Assembly: GCF_900162815.1 (NCBI RefSeq)
Contig: NZ_FUGD01000116.1
Coordinates: 1-43,810 of the forward strand
DNA from: Psychrobacter pasteurii
Lineage (GTDB): Bacteria; Pseudomonadota; Gammaproteobacteria; Pseudomonadales; Moraxellaceae
DNA: 43,810 nt
Direction of reading: 5' to 3'
A program made the position numbers and the translations under genes. A model generated the notes under the pieces. The model saw nothing but the letters and a program-made list of their open reading frames with translations, was not told where the DNA came from and ran no database searches. Below, in pieces: positions 7,751 through 17,875 of the stretch. Position 1 is the first letter of the stretch. Each line of letters starts with the position of its first letter.

Positions 7751-8721
7751 TACCACTCCTTGGGTATCTTGGTTATGAGTTTAGGTATTATCTTTATATA
7801 AACCAACTGGCTAATCAACTCAATAAGCGTTTGAGTGATAATAATAACTGGTATGACAGAGTTATAGCCTGGGATAGCTAATGCTAGCGGGAGTATAACC
7901 AGTGAGTTTCGGGTACTGCTGCTAAACACTAAAGCACGATTAGCAGGGATATTAAGTTGAAATAAGCGGCCTATAATCCATCCTATCACTGGGGCAAGTA
8001 TGGCAAATGCAATATAGATAGGAATAACTTGCAGGACAATCACTGTTTGGCCTTTGAGGCTTGGAATCACAGAAGCAATAATTATGAACAACACAAGAGC
8101 AGTAGCAGGTACAGGAAGTAAAGATAGGCTATTAGTTATTTGTTTGCCGCTATTTGAGCGCGCTGCCCACAACTGCAGGATAGCTGCTAATATAAAAGGG
8201 ATAACAATTAGCTGCATAAAAGCGTGAATAAATGTGTTTACTTGAATCAGCTCTACAAATGAGTTTCCGAGAAATAGCTTGAGATATATTGGCAAAAGTA
8301 GAGTTTGTACTATTAGTAGAATAGGGGTGGAGGAAAGCAGTAAGCGAGAATCCGCCTGACCTAAGTGTGAAAAAGTTATCACATAGTCAATGCACGGACA
8401 CAGAAGCACCAATAGCACAGCTAACAAAATAAATGGATTAGGCGGTAATAAAGGAAGCAAGGCTGCAATTAATAAGGGAATGGCAATGAAGTTTGCTATG
8501 AGTAAAGCTGTAAGGAACTTTAAGTCACTTAAGCCCTTTTTAAGTTCGGTAACAGGAACTTGTAAAAAAGTGACAAACAGCATCAAGGCTAAAGCAGGGT
8601 TTATAGCCCACTGAAAATCAGCAATCTGCGGAACCATTATCCCTCCAAGCAAGGCTAAAACAGTAGCGACGAAGTAAATGCTAATTTGTCGAGTTTCTAA
8701 TAAAGTACGTAGGTTATCCAT
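7750..8721 (-). CDS. ACR3/bile-acid:sodium symporter-like permease (arsenic-resistance-like)
   Basis: This 323-residue membrane protein has about 10 helices. LLCPCIDYVITFSHLGQAD corresponds to the conserved Cys-containing helix of ACR3 arsenite carriers. ALVFSSSTRNSLVILPLALA matches the second-half signature of the BASS/ACR3 superfamily. It probably exports arsenite-like metalloid or transports an organic anion. It leads a three-gene operon; its stop overlaps the HNH start. No arsR, arsC or arsH gene is nearby, so arsenic is not confirmed by context. The ATG is preceded by AAGAG about 6 nt away, and a TATAAT-like -10 (8784-8779, minus strand) lies 58 nt upstream. Confidence 0.8.
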   Translation of the reverse strand: MDNLRTLLETRQISIYFVATVLALLGGIMVPQIADFQWAINPALALMLFVTFLQVPVTELKKGLSDLKFLTALLIANFIAIPLLIAALLPLLPPNPFILLAVLLVLLCPCIDYVITFSHLGQADSRLLLSSTPILLIVQTLLLPIYLKLFLGNSFVELIQVNTFIHAFMQLIVIPFILAAILQLWAARSNSGKQITNSLSLLPVPATALVLFIIIASVIPSLKGQTVIVLQVIPIYIAFAILAPVIGWIIGRLFQLNIPANRALVFSSSTRNSLVILPLALAIPGYNSVIPVIIITQTLIELISQLVYIKIIPKLITKIPKEW

Positions 8722-8842
8722 GCTTTGCTCTTAGTGCTCTAAAATATAGGGTTACAATAGAAGATAGGTGGAGGTAAATTATAGGCTACGAGCAGAACAA
8801 TTGTGTTAAGTCTTAACTTTAAATATTTGTAGAAATAAAGGC

Positions 8843-8870
8843 TTGCAAAAGCTAGAAAACTTGCTAAAAT
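8843..8870 (+). promoter_or_regulatory. Promoter of tRNA-Val(GAC)
   Basis: TTGCAA (8843-8848) and TAAAAT (8865-8870) are spaced by 16 nt and end 13 nt before the tRNA. Both hexamers are close to sigma70 consensus. Confidence 0.7.
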
Positions 8871-8883
8871 ACATCACCTCAAT

Positions 8884-8960
<77 letters not shown>

Positions 8961-8966
8961 AATTCG

Positions 8967-8999
8967 AAAGCCCCAATCTTTATGATTGGGGCTTTTTTT
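8967..8999 (+). terminator. Terminator of tRNA-Val(GAC)
   Basis: AAAGCCCCAATC / GATTGGGGCTTT is a 12-bp perfect stem with loop TTTAT, followed by T7. Confidence 0.93.
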
Positions 9000-9116
9000 G
9001 TGCAGCCAATTTTAAATACTAAGAGAAGCTATTAACCTATAAGACAGTTACTCTCCTTAAAACTAGCAATAAGAATAAGAAAAGCCCAACAACTAAAAGG
9101 TACTAAAAAATCACAA

Positions 9117-9148
9117 AAAAAGAGAGCCTCAAATGAGGCTCTCTTTTT
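9117..9148 (-). terminator. Terminator of proS
   Basis: Stem AAAAAGAGAGCCTC / GAGGCTCTCTTTTT with loop AAAT lies 56 bp past the proS stop. A-runs on the left give T-runs on the minus strand; it can also act on rightward transcripts. Confidence 0.9.
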
Positions 9149-9203
9149 AACAGTCATGGCTTTAGTGGCTTAATTCTAATAGCTTTAAAATTAGCCAGCT
9201 AAA

Positions 9204-10934
9204 TTACTGACTAACTTTTGCCAGAACCTCTTCACGGCTAAGCAATTGTTTTTCCCCTTCACGGCGATCAACATACTCGTATTTATCTTCAGCTAAGTTG
9301 CGGTCTGATACCACGATACGGTGCGGGATACCAATAAGCTCAAGGTCAGCAAACTTCACGCCAGGACGCTCGTTACGGTCATCTAAGATAACGTTTAAGC
9401 CTTTGGCTTTTAGCTCTTCATATAAAGCTTCAGCGGTTTGCATAACCGTATCTTCTTTTGATTTCATTGGCACAATGGCGATGTCAAAAGGAGCGATTGA
9501 GTCTTTGATATCTGGTGTTTTGGCCCAGATGATACCGTTGTCATCGTGGTTTTGTTCAATGGCAGCAGCGATGATACGGCTAACCCCGATACCATAACAG
9601 CCCATCATTAGAGTCACTGGCTTACCATCTTCACCCATAACCGTACAGTTTAGCGCTTTTGAATATTTATCGCCCAACTGGAAGATATGGCCCACTTCGA
9701 TACCACGTTTGATGCTTAGCGTGCCTTTACCGTCTGGTGAGGCGTCGCCTTCGACCACGTCACGAATATCGACCACTTCAGTGATCTGAGCATCACGCTC
9801 CCAGTTCATGCCTGTGGTGTGCATGTCATACTCATTGGCACCTGACACAAAGTCGCTCATGGCAGCTGCCGCACGGTCAACATAAACAGGGATGTCTAAG
9901 TCTACACCGATGAAGCCTTTTTTCAGACCAGCGGCTTTCATCTCTTCTTCAGTAGCGAAAGTAAGCGGTGTGGCTACTTCAGCGATTTTCTCAGCTTTGA
10001 CCTCATTTAAGGTATGGTCGCCACGAACTACTAAGGCTACCAATTGTTCTTCGCCTTCAGAGCCATCTTCATTGATGTGATGACCTTTAACCACTAAAGT
10101 TTTTACTGTGGTTTCTAAAGGAATGCCTAGGAACTTAGCCAAATCTTCATTGGTTTGAATCTTTGGTGTTGCTACATCTTGTCTTTCTTGAGTAGGAGCG
10201 GCGCGCTCATCGGTGCAGACTGCTTCTGCAAGCTCAACGTTAGCTGCGTAGTCTGAACCGTCAGAGAAAGCGATGGCATCTTCACCACTGCCAGCCAATA
10301 CATGGAACTCATGAGAAGCTGAGCCACCGATTGAGCCAGTATCGGCCAATACAGCACGGAAGTTTAAGCCAAGACGTTGAAAAATGCGGGTGTAGGCATC
10401 ATACATCTGTTGATAGGTTACTTCCAATGACTCTTGATCTACGTGGAAAGAGTACGCATCTTTCATAGTGAATTCGCGGGCACGCATGATACCAAAGCGA
10501 GGGCGAATCTCATCGCGGAACTTACCTTGAATTTGGAAGAAAGTAACAGGCAGCTGTTTGTAGCTACGTAATTCACCACGGGCCAAATCAGTGATGACCT
10601 CTTCGTGAGTGGGGCCTAGTACGAAGTCACGATTGTGACGGTCGGTGAAACGTAGAAGTTCAGGACCATAATCTTCAAAGCGTCCTGACTCTTGCCATAA
10701 CTCAGCAGGCTGAGTCATTGGCATGAGGACTTCTTGTGCGCCGATATTTTCCATCTCTTCACGCACAATTCTTTCAACTTTTTGCAGGACCTTAAGACCC
10801 ATCGGTAACCAGACATATAGGCCTGACGCTAGCTTACGAATAAGACCGGCTCTTACCATAAGTTGGCTTGAGACGATATCGGCATCGCTTGGGGTTTCTT
10901 TTAAGGTAGCAAATAAAAACTGGCTGGCTCTCAT
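9204..10934 (-). CDS. proS: Prolyl-tRNA synthetase
   Basis: About 576 residues, full length for the bacterial-type enzyme that charges tRNA-Pro. It begins with the typical [20 protein letters not shown]; the ATG at 10934 fits this family start better than the in-frame TTG at 10955. Class II motifs are visible: motif 2 near [22 protein letters not shown] and motif 3 in [14 protein letters not shown] YbaK-like editing insertion (about residues 215-390) separates them. The C-terminal anticodon-binding domain ends in the [21 protein letters not shown] region. Single gene with its own terminator. No unusual features. Confidence 0.98.
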   Translation of the reverse strand: MRASQFLFATLKETPSDADIVSSQLMVRAGLIRKLASGLYVWLPMGLKVLQKVERIVREEMENIGAQEVLMPMTQPAELWQESGRFEDYGPELLRFTDRHNRDFVLGPTHEEVITDLARGELRSYKQLPVTFFQIQGKFRDEIRPRFGIMRAREFTMKDAYSFHVDQESLEVTYQQMYDAYTRIFQRLGLNFRAVLADTGSIGGSASHEFHVLAGSGEDAIAFSDGSDYAANVELAEAVCTDERAAPTQERQDVATPKIQTNEDLAKFLGIPLETTVKTLVVKGHHINEDGSEGEEQLVALVVRGDHTLNEVKAEKIAEVATPLTFATEEEMKAAGLKKGFIGVDLDIPVYVDRAAAAMSDFVSGANEYDMHTTGMNWERDAQITEVVDIRDVVEGDASPDGKGTLSIKRGIEVGHIFQLGDKYSKALNCTVMGEDGKPVTLMMGCYGIGVSRIIAAAIEQNHDDNGIIWAKTPDIKDSIAPFDIAIVPMKSKEDTVMQTAEALYEELKAKGLNVILDDRNERPGVKFADLELIGIPHRIVVSDRNLAEDKYEYVDRREGEKQLLSREEVLAKVSQ

Positions 10935-11315
10935 AACTGACTCGACTTTACTCAATGTAGTTAAAGGGTGGTTAACGATAAAATTAACTTTAAAAAACTC
11001 ACTGAAACAATAAAAGCACCGTCAATAAGGCCCGTCTTAAATGTGCTGCTAATCAGTATTCAGACGGTTATTACGGTGTTAAATGATAATAGTAAGAAAA
11101 AATAATAGTGGTAACCTGACTATGTTAGGTAAAGTCGGCCTTTGACGCAATCCTTTTTTGACTTCTTACTGGATTTAGGCCCAATTTAATACCAATTTTA
11201 AGCCATATAGAATCAGATTGACTAAATTTTGATTTATTACCCCTTGAATCCAACAGACAACTTCTAGTTTATTGGCTATATTAAACCCAAAATAATAATC
11301 ACATGAGGGTGAACC
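10935..11315. other. Intergenic region between proS and the DUF4230 gene
   Basis: 381 bp between divergent genes. I see no ORF or RNA gene. A possible promoter for the rightward gene lies at its right end (CAGACA 11254-11259, 17 nt, TATATT 11277-11282). No clear proS promoter was recognised. Confidence 0.5.
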
Positions 11316-12068
11316 ATGAATAATATGAAGCAAGCTGGGCCAACCCCCGGCAACAACTCGAATTCCACCGCCAAAAGCAGTGGTGTGTTACTCAAGCTGG
11401 TGTTTTTACTGGTTTTGATTCTGCTTAGTGTTTTGCTGTGGCAGCAGTTTAATCAAGACAATTCACCGCAAATTCAAACCGTTAGCCGAGAAGGCGTGGT
11501 CAGTAAAATTCAGCAACTGAATCGCTTAGAAACCGTGGCTTATAATGTCGATACGGTGATTACCAGTGAGCAGCCAGGCAGTTGGCAGCGTTTATGGCAA
11601 GATGAACAAAAAGGCTTGTTTATTGCTCGTGGTCGAGTAGTCGCTGGGGTAGACTTAAGTGAGCTAAGTCCAGAGATGGTTCAGGTCACAGACCCCACCG
11701 AGGAACAAATCGCGACAGCAAAGGCCAATGCTGAAGCACAAGGCAATGAAGATATGCCGATAACTTTAATGCCAAATATTATGGTTACTTTGCCACCTGC
11801 GCAGATTTTCACTGTGTATTTGCAGGATATTGATGTTTATGACTGGCAGTCTGGCGGCTTGTTTGGCATGAAAAAAGTCGAGCCTGAGATTTTAGCGCAA
11901 GCTCAAGCCAGTGCTAAAGAGGAAGTGCTTAAGCGTGCCTGTGCTGACGGGGTGATGCAGCAAGCAGAAGACAATGCCAAAAAAGAAATGCAGCAGTTAT
12001 TTGCCATGACTGGGGCGGAAGTTAGCGTAACCACTCAAGGGGCAGGGGCATGTCAGCCTGTTGACTAG
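11316..12068 (+). CDS. DUF4230-family membrane-anchored protein
   Basis: This 250-residue protein has a disordered 25-residue N-terminus, one membrane segment (about 25-43) and a long extracytoplasmic part. The IQQLNRLETVAYNVDTVI, ARGRVVAGVDLSELSPEM and DVYDWQSGGLFGMKKVEPE segments match what I know of DUF4230 proteins. These are single-pass envelope proteins of unknown function with a C-terminal helical region. The ATG has a good AGGGTGA site. The gene stands alone, convergent with the photolyase gene 31 bp away. The C-terminal region is helical and Ala-rich with two Cys. Function unknown. Confidence 0.7.
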   Translation: MNNMKQAGPTPGNNSNSTAKSSGVLLKLVFLLVLILLSVLLWQQFNQDNSPQIQTVSREGVVSKIQQLNRLETVAYNVDTVITSEQPGSWQRLWQDEQKGLFIARGRVVAGVDLSELSPEMVQVTDPTEEQIATAKANAEAQGNEDMPITLMPNIMVTLPPAQIFTVYLQDIDVYDWQSGGLFGMKKVEPEILAQAQASAKEEVLKRACADGVMQQAEDNAKKEMQQLFAMTGAEVSVTTQGAGACQPVD

Positions 12069-12099
12069 CACATTATTAGGTGTCTTAGCCAATATATAG

Positions 12100-13686
12100 C
12101 TATCCCTTAAACTGCTCAATGGCATAAAGGCGGGCTTGCTTATGTTCTACCATAGATTGTGGGTAGTCAACATCAGCAAACCTGCCTTTTTTGCTTAGGG
12201 CCTGTCTTAGTTTGGCCTCGTCGTGTAAGACACTAGTGGGAATATCTTTTAGCTCAGGTAGCCAAGTTTTAATAAAAACAGTCTCTTTATCATGGGTCTT
12301 GGCTTGACTAAAGGGATTCATAATACGAAAGTAGGGCGCGGCATCGGTGCCGGTAGAAGCACTCCATTGCCAGCCGCCGTTATTAGACGCAAAATCCCCA
12401 TCAATTAGATTTTGCATAAAGTAGCGCTCTCCCAAGCGCCAATCAATAAACAAGTCTTTGGTCAAAAACATCGCCGTTACCATACGCAGTCGATTGTGCA
12501 TAAAGCCGGTTTGATTCAGGCAGCGCATCGCAGCATCTACCAAAGGTACACCGGTTAGTCCTTTGCACCATTTCTCAAAGTCTGATAAATCATAGGACCA
12601 AGTTACCTTTTGGTCAGCCACTTCATTAAAAGCGGCTCCTTTGACGATATCGGGGCGATCCACCATAACGTGGCGATAAAAGTCTCGCCAGGCCAGCTCA
12701 CTAATCCAGCGCTGGATGTCTTGCTCAGCTCCTAAATCTGCATCAATTTTACTTAAGTTATGCTCATTTGCCTCATAAATAGCTTGAGCCGTTTGTTTGG
12801 CTTGCAGATAACATAAGCGCGGGCTGATAGCGCCTATGGACAGATAGGCTGAAAGCTGACTGGTGGCCTCTAACGCCGGTTGATCACGGGCAATATCGTA
12901 CTGCTGCACATCCTCTGCTAAGAACTGCTGTAACTGCTTATAAGCTTCATTTTCGCCGGCAGGGTAGGTTTGATGGGCTGTTTGTAACAGTAGTTCCGTA
13001 TTTTTATCTTGATTAGCCGGACTTTCTAAAAATAGCCTAAGCGTCTGCTGATACAAGTTATCAATAGTGGCTAATATTTGAGTCAAAATATCTGGATTTA
13101 GCTTGTTGTTATTTACCGGCTCAAGTGGATGAATATTGACCAAGCCTGTGTCTAAAATACTTTGCCATTTTCTATAAAAAGGGGTAAACACTTTATACAT
13201 AGTGTCTTCATTGGTTGTGACGGACTTTGGCGGTAAGATGCATTGGTCGTGATAACGATTAAAGACGATGCCTTTTTGGCCTAACTGTTTTTCAAGTGCC
13301 GCATCGCGCGCCAGCTCATTAACCTCATACTCATAGTTACTGGCGATATGGCTAATATTCTGCTGCTGACAAAAGCTATCAATGGCGTCGATACACTGGT
13401 GATAATCAGACGTTTGCAGTACGTGTAACTCGATGTTTAGCTGATTAAATAAAGATTCTGCTAGTGTTTTTAAGCTGCGAAATATAAAGTCCATTTGCAC
13501 CAAAGACATGGCCTGCTCAAGCCACTGCTCAGGGGTCACCACAAATAAGGCTTTTATATCAGGCTTGGATGAGGCCTGTTTTGCTATTTCTGTTAACTCA
13601 GAGAATGCCGTATTATCTTTAAGGCGCAGGTCTCGTCGAAACCACATAAGATAGGAGGCTTGGGGAGTGGGTGAAGTGGCGGTCAT
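12100..13686 (-). CDS. phrB: Deoxyribodipyrimidine photolyase (class I CPD photolyase/cryptochrome family)
   Basis: 528 residues. The N-terminal antenna domain begins MWFRRDLRLKDNTAF. The C-terminal FAD domain has WISELAWRDFYRHV, MRCLNQTGFMHNRLRMVTA and GDFASNNGGWQWSASTGTDAAPYFR, the flavin- and lesion-binding signatures. It uses blue light to reverse cyclobutane pyrimidine dimers. It is somewhat longer than E. coli PhrB (about 470 residues); the excess lies in the linker around residues 190-270. It is divergent from trpF and convergent with the DUF4230 gene. Function of the core is secure; the antenna cofactor cannot be read here. Confidence 0.95.
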   Translation of the reverse strand: MTATSPTPQASYLMWFRRDLRLKDNTAFSELTEIAKQASSKPDIKALFVVTPEQWLEQAMSLVQMDFIFRSLKTLAESLFNQLNIELHVLQTSDYHQCIDAIDSFCQQQNISHIASNYEYEVNELARDAALEKQLGQKGIVFNRYHDQCILPPKSVTTNEDTMYKVFTPFYRKWQSILDTGLVNIHPLEPVNNNKLNPDILTQILATIDNLYQQTLRLFLESPANQDKNTELLLQTAHQTYPAGENEAYKQLQQFLAEDVQQYDIARDQPALEATSQLSAYLSIGAISPRLCYLQAKQTAQAIYEANEHNLSKIDADLGAEQDIQRWISELAWRDFYRHVMVDRPDIVKGAAFNEVADQKVTWSYDLSDFEKWCKGLTGVPLVDAAMRCLNQTGFMHNRLRMVTAMFLTKDLFIDWRLGERYFMQNLIDGDFASNNGGWQWSASTGTDAAPYFRIMNPFSQAKTHDKETVFIKTWLPELKDIPTSVLHDEAKLRQALSKKGRFADVDYPQSMVEHKQARLYAIEQFKG

Positions 13687-13846
13687 GGTGCTTCCTTTAT
13701 GAGCTTATATTTTTATAGCTATTAATATTGAAGGATATCGACTTTAAATGGGGTAAGTTAGTGTAAGCACTGCTAAATTTGATAAAAAGTATGCTAGGAT
13801 AAGTTTGATTTGGCAGTTTGAGTTTGGTAAAGGGGTTGCAAGGGCA

Positions 13847-14497
13847 ATGCAGGTTAAATTTTGTGGGTTCACCCAAGCCAGTGATGTACAGCAAGCGATT
13901 GAGCTAGGTGCTGATGCACTCGGCTTTGTGTTTTATCCTCCTAGCCCTCGTGCAGTTACTGCTGAGCAAGCTCAAAGTCTGGTGCGGCAAGTGCCGGCCT
14001 TTATTAGTGTCGTAGCCTTGGTGGTTAATATGCCGCAATCAGAGCTTGTGGCACTGGCCAATACTGTGGACTTTGATGTGATTCAATTTCATGGCGATGA
14101 GTCGGCCGAGCAGTGTCAGCAGCTGGCTAAAAGTGTAAATAAACGCTGGGTGAAAGCGCTTCGGATCAATAAAGACACCCATGACTTACAAAGCATTCAA
14201 TCACAAATTAAAGATTATGCGCAGGCGGGGGCAAGCAGTATATTACTAGACGCTTATCATAAAGACGCTTATGGCGGTACTGGAGAGCGCTTCGACTGGT
14301 CATTAATCCCCAAAGACAGTGCATTGCCTATTATCTTGGCAGGGGGACTAACGCCTGACAATATTAGCGATACCTTAATGCTGCCTATTCAAGCAGTCGA
14401 TGTCAGCGGCGGTATTGAGTCTGCCAAAGGAATAAAAGATGCTGGTAAGATGGCCGCCTTTATCCGCTCCGTAAAAAGCACACGATGGCCAAGCTAA
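13847..14497 (+). CDS. trpF: Phosphoribosylanthranilate isomerase
   Basis: About 216 residues of a TIM barrel. It starts MQVKFCGFTQASDVQQAIELG, with the conserved catalytic Cys in strand 1 (usual pattern KICG). Further on come ALGFVFYPPSPRAVT, FDVIQFHGDE, LLDAYHKDAYGGTGERFDW (catalytic Asp region) and ILAGGLTPDNI. It converts N-(5-phosphoribosyl)anthranilate to CdRP in tryptophan synthesis. The ATG at 13847 fits the family; the upstream in-frame ATG at 13805 adds 14 unconserved residues. trpB follows after 95 bp. The next genes are trpA, accD and folC. Confidence 0.96.
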   Translation: MQVKFCGFTQASDVQQAIELGADALGFVFYPPSPRAVTAEQAQSLVRQVPAFISVVALVVNMPQSELVALANTVDFDVIQFHGDESAEQCQQLAKSVNKRWVKALRINKDTHDLQSIQSQIKDYAQAGASSILLDAYHKDAYGGTGERFDWSLIPKDSALPIILAGGLTPDNISDTLMLPIQAVDVSGGIESAKGIKDAGKMAAFIRSVKSTRWPS

Positions 14498-14592
14498 ATC
14501 TACTCCCGATTCTATAAATACTGCAAAATAAGCAGTGAAAAATAAGTCATTAAAAAGACAGCTCATTACTATTAAGTAGGGTAAAACCAAAT

Positions 14593-15840
14593 ATGAAAAC
14601 CTTTGATAACGTACCACACAATGATGAAGTAGAAAATATTGCTGACTTCAATCAGTATCCTGACCCCAGTGGTCACTTCGGTATTCACGGCGGACGCTTC
14701 GTCTCTGAAACCCTGATGGCCGCTTTAGAAGAGTTAGAGACTTTATATTATAAAGTTAAGCAAGACCCTAAGTTTTGGGAAGAGTATCACAATGATTTGG
14801 TGAACTATGTGGGTCGTCCAACCCCGCTTTATCATGCCAAGCGTTTGAGTGATGAGATTGGCGGCGCACAGATTTACTTTAAGCGTGAAGATCTAAACCA
14901 CACTGGGGCGCACAAAGTAAACAACACCATTGGTCAGGCGCTATTGGCGAAGATGAGTGGTAAAAAACGTATTATTGCGGAAACAGGCGCTGGTCAACAT
15001 GGTGTAGCGACCGCCACCATTGCTGCGCGTTTGGGCCTTGAATGTATTATTTACATGGGTGCAGACGATGTAGAGCGTCAAAAGATGAACGTCTATCGTA
15101 TGCGTTTGCTGGGTGCCAAAGTGGTGGCCGTTGAGTCTGGCTCACGTACTTTAAAAGATGCGATGAACGAAGCGATGCGTGACTGGGTTACTAACGTAGA
15201 TACCACCTACTATATTATTGGTACTGTTGCGGGCCCACACCCTTATCCCTTATTGGTTCGTGATTTCCAGGCCATTATTGGTAAAGAGGCCCGTATTCAG
15301 CACCTAGAAAAAACCGGCAAGCTACCAGATGCGCTAGTGGCGTGTGTGGGTGGTGGTTCTAATGCCATCGGCCTGTTCTATGAATTCTTAAATGACAAAG
15401 ACGTAAAAATCTATGGTGTGGAAGCCACAGGTGATGGCTTAGAAACAGGGCGTCACTCAGCACCTTTGGCCAAAGGTCGCGTTGGAGTGCTACACGGCAA
15501 CCGTACTTATTTGATGGCTGATGATGAGGGTCAAATCTTAGAGACACACTCAATTTCTGCTGGTCTAGACTATCCCGGCGTGGGTCCTGAGCACAGCTTC
15601 TTGAAAGATGTGAAACGCGTAGAATACGTAGGTTGTACAGACAAAGAAGCCCTACATGGCTTCCACGAAGTGACTCGTAAAGAAGGCATTATCCCAGCTT
15701 TAGAGTCTTCGCATGCCGTGGCGTATGCCTTAAAGCTTGCCAAGACCATGACACCTGACCAAACCATTATTGTTAATATGTCAGGACGTGGGGATAAGGA
15801 CTTGCATTCTGTAATGAAAGCTGAAGGTATTGAGCTTTAA
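14593..15840 (+). CDS. trpB: Tryptophan synthase beta subunit
   Basis: 415 residues, full length. The PLP lysine lies in [15 protein letters not shown] (about residue 105) and the phosphate-binding loop is VGGGSNAIG. It condenses indole with L-serine to tryptophan, with indole channelled from TrpA. It sits between trpF and trpA. The ATG follows a run of purines (AGTAGGG, 9 nt upstream). Fully ordinary. Confidence 0.98.
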   Translation: MKTFDNVPHNDEVENIADFNQYPDPSGHFGIHGGRFVSETLMAALEELETLYYKVKQDPKFWEEYHNDLVNYVGRPTPLYHAKRLSDEIGGAQIYFKREDLNHTGAHKVNNTIGQALLAKMSGKKRIIAETGAGQHGVATATIAARLGLECIIYMGADDVERQKMNVYRMRLLGAKVVAVESGSRTLKDAMNEAMRDWVTNVDTTYYIIGTVAGPHPYPLLVRDFQAIIGKEARIQHLEKTGKLPDALVACVGGGSNAIGLFYEFLNDKDVKIYGVEATGDGLETGRHSAPLAKGRVGVLHGNRTYLMADDEGQILETHSISAGLDYPGVGPEHSFLKDVKRVEYVGCTDKEALHGFHEVTRKEGIIPALESSHAVAYALKLAKTMTPDQTIIVNMSGRGDKDLHSVMKAEGIEL

Positions 15841-15956
15841 GCTTTATTTATTATAAGTCATCAGTAGCAGTTTTTAGGACGCTAAAGGTTTTAAAAACTG
15901 TTAACCCACCTTCAGTTTTACTGAGTATCGACCAGATTATTTATTAAGGGAATATC

Positions 15957-16781
15957 ATGACTCGAATTGAAACCGCATTTGAAAGTCTAAAACAACAAAA
16001 TAAAAAAGCCCTTATTCCATATGTTATGGCAGGAGATCCTTCGCCAGATAGCTTTGTGGGCCTAATGCACGACCTAGTGAATCACGGCGCCAACATGATT
16101 GAAGTGGGTCTGCCATTTTCAGATCCAATGGCTGATGGTCCTACAGTGGCTTTGGCCGGCGAGCGTGCTCTAGCAGGGGGCACAAGTACCCATCAAGCGC
16201 TACAAATGGTTAAGAAGTTCCGCGAAACGGACAGTACTACACCGGTAATTTTAATGGGTTATTTAAACCCGATTGAAATCATTGGCTATGATGAGTTCAT
16301 TAGATTGTGTGATGACTCTGGTGTAGATGGGGTGTTGGTGGTTGACTTACCGCCTGCCGAATCTGGCGATTTTGTACAGCGTCTGGCAGAGCATAATATG
16401 AATAAGATTTTCTTATTATCACCCACAACTTTGCCTGAGCGTCGTAAGCAGGTTATGACTCATTGTGGTGGCTATATTTATTATGTTTCGCTAAAAGGGG
16501 TGACGGGCTCTGCCAGTCTAGATACGGCGGCTGTAGGAGAGCAGGTTCAGGCCATTAAAAAAGAAACCGATCTGCCTATTTGTGTGGGTTTTGGTATTCG
16601 TGATGGGCAATCAGCGGCTGCTATTGGACAGTATGCCGATGGGGTTATCGTGGGTAGTGAGCTGGTGAAGAACTTTACCGGTCTAGACAGCAACTCTAGT
16701 CAAGAAGAGATTGCTGCTGCTCAAGCTAAAATCATGGAAAAAATGGATGAGCTGCGCCAGGCTTTAGATCAATTGGCCTAG
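15957..16781 (+). CDS. trpA: Tryptophan synthase alpha subunit
   Basis: 274 residues. The catalytic Glu lies in MIEVGLPFSDPMADGPT and the catalytic Asp in GVLVVDLPPAES; the phosphate-binding end is ICVGFGIRDGQSA. It cleaves indole-3-glycerol phosphate and passes indole to TrpB. It begins 116 bp after trpB; the ATG is preceded by AAGGGA. The C-terminus carries a slightly extended helical tail. Confidence 0.98.
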   Translation: MTRIETAFESLKQQNKKALIPYVMAGDPSPDSFVGLMHDLVNHGANMIEVGLPFSDPMADGPTVALAGERALAGGTSTHQALQMVKKFRETDSTTPVILMGYLNPIEIIGYDEFIRLCDDSGVDGVLVVDLPPAESGDFVQRLAEHNMNKIFLLSPTTLPERRKQVMTHCGGYIYYVSLKGVTGSASLDTAAVGEQVQAIKKETDLPICVGFGIRDGQSAAAIGQYADGVIVGSELVKNFTGLDSNSSQEEIAAAQAKIMEKMDELRQALDQLA

Positions 16782-16832
16782 TTTAAGAGCTTGCTCTAAA
16801 TACTTTTTTATTAATATTAATTTGATGTACTT

Positions 16833-17795
16833 ATGACTAATAATAGTAATCTGCCCAAAACCCAGCCTAACAAAAATAGGGGCGAAGCTGCCATGGATTC
16901 TGGACTTCAAAGCGACCAAAAGACAGCGACCACAGAGCGCAAGTGTGAGACTTGGCTATCGCGTCCTGTGCCTCGAGTGAAGCGTCACAGTTTGCCGCAA
17001 TTGACAGCGGTAGAGACCGAGCCGTCAACTCAGTGCCCACAGTGTCATTCTATGACCACCAATACGGCTTTGATTTTTAACAGCTATGTGTGTCCTCACT
17101 GTGACCACCATTTGGCTATGACGGCTCGAGAACGTTTGGCTGACTTTTTGGATCAGGTCGAGCAAGAGCTGGGTCAGCAGTTTCATGCCGGCGACCCGTT
17201 AACCTTCGTAGACAGTAAGCCTTATCCGCAGCGTATGCAGCAGATGCAAGAAAAAACGGGTGAGAGTGAGGCCCTGATTGTATTCAAAGGGAAGCTGGGT
17301 AAGATGGATGTGGTGGCCTGCGCCTTTGACTTCCGTTTTATGGGAGGTTCAATGGGCTCAGTAGTAGGAGATCGTTTTGTTCAGGCAGCTGAAGTCGCCC
17401 TTGAGCAAAAGATACCGTTAATCTGCTTTGCTGCTTCTGGCGGGGCCCGTATGCAAGAAGGGGTATTATCCTTGATGCAAATGGCACGAACGGCAGCCGC
17501 TATTGAGCGACTACGTTTGGCCGGCGTTCCTTATATTGTGGTACTGACCAATCCTGTTTATGGTGGAGTGACGGCCTCACTGGCTATGCTTGGTGATATC
17601 CATATCGCAGAGCCTAAGGCTATGATTGGCTTTGCTGGCAAGCGAGTCATTGAGCAGACGGTTAGACAGACCTTAGAGGAGCCGTTCCAGCGAGCAGAGT
17701 ATTTATTAGAGCATGGAATGATTGACCAAGTGGTTCACCGTCATCAGCTAAATGATACCGTACATCGCTTATTGGCCAAACTTATGCCTAGCTAA
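16833..17795 (+). CDS. accD: Acetyl-CoA carboxylase carboxyltransferase beta subunit
   Basis: 320 residues. A zinc ribbon (CPQCHSM ... CPHCDHH) is followed by the carboxyltransferase crotonase-like core (MGGSMGSVVGDRFVQAAE, FAASGGARMQEGVLSLMQM, YGGVTASLAMLGDIHIAEP). With AccA it transfers CO2 from carboxybiotin to acetyl-CoA in fatty-acid synthesis. An N-terminal extension of about 50 polar residues precedes the usual start region (ETWLSRPVPRVKRHS). A start at the internal ATG, MDSGLQSD (16893), is possible. Its place between trpA and folC is the common gamma-proteobacterial order. Confidence 0.97.
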   Translation: MTNNSNLPKTQPNKNRGEAAMDSGLQSDQKTATTERKCETWLSRPVPRVKRHSLPQLTAVETEPSTQCPQCHSMTTNTALIFNSYVCPHCDHHLAMTARERLADFLDQVEQELGQQFHAGDPLTFVDSKPYPQRMQQMQEKTGESEALIVFKGKLGKMDVVACAFDFRFMGGSMGSVVGDRFVQAAEVALEQKIPLICFAASGGARMQEGVLSLMQMARTAAAIERLRLAGVPYIVVLTNPVYGGVTASLAMLGDIHIAEPKAMIGFAGKRVIEQTVRQTLEEPFQRAEYLLEHGMIDQVVHRHQLNDTVHRLLAKLMPS

Positions 17796-17875
17796 CCTAA
17801 ACAGCTAACCTAAATGGGCTTGGCTGTTTTTATAAACAGATTAATTGGTTTTTATTTTATTTGCTGAGAGGTATC

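Noticed and set aside
8390-8614. 74-residue plus-strand ORF inside the ACR3-like permease gene
   Set aside because: Antisense shadow of a clear membrane-protein gene; no independent evidence.
7750-8721. Confident naming of the permease as arsenite exporter
   Set aside because: Family resemblance is good, but no arsenic genes are nearby and BASS relatives carry many anions.
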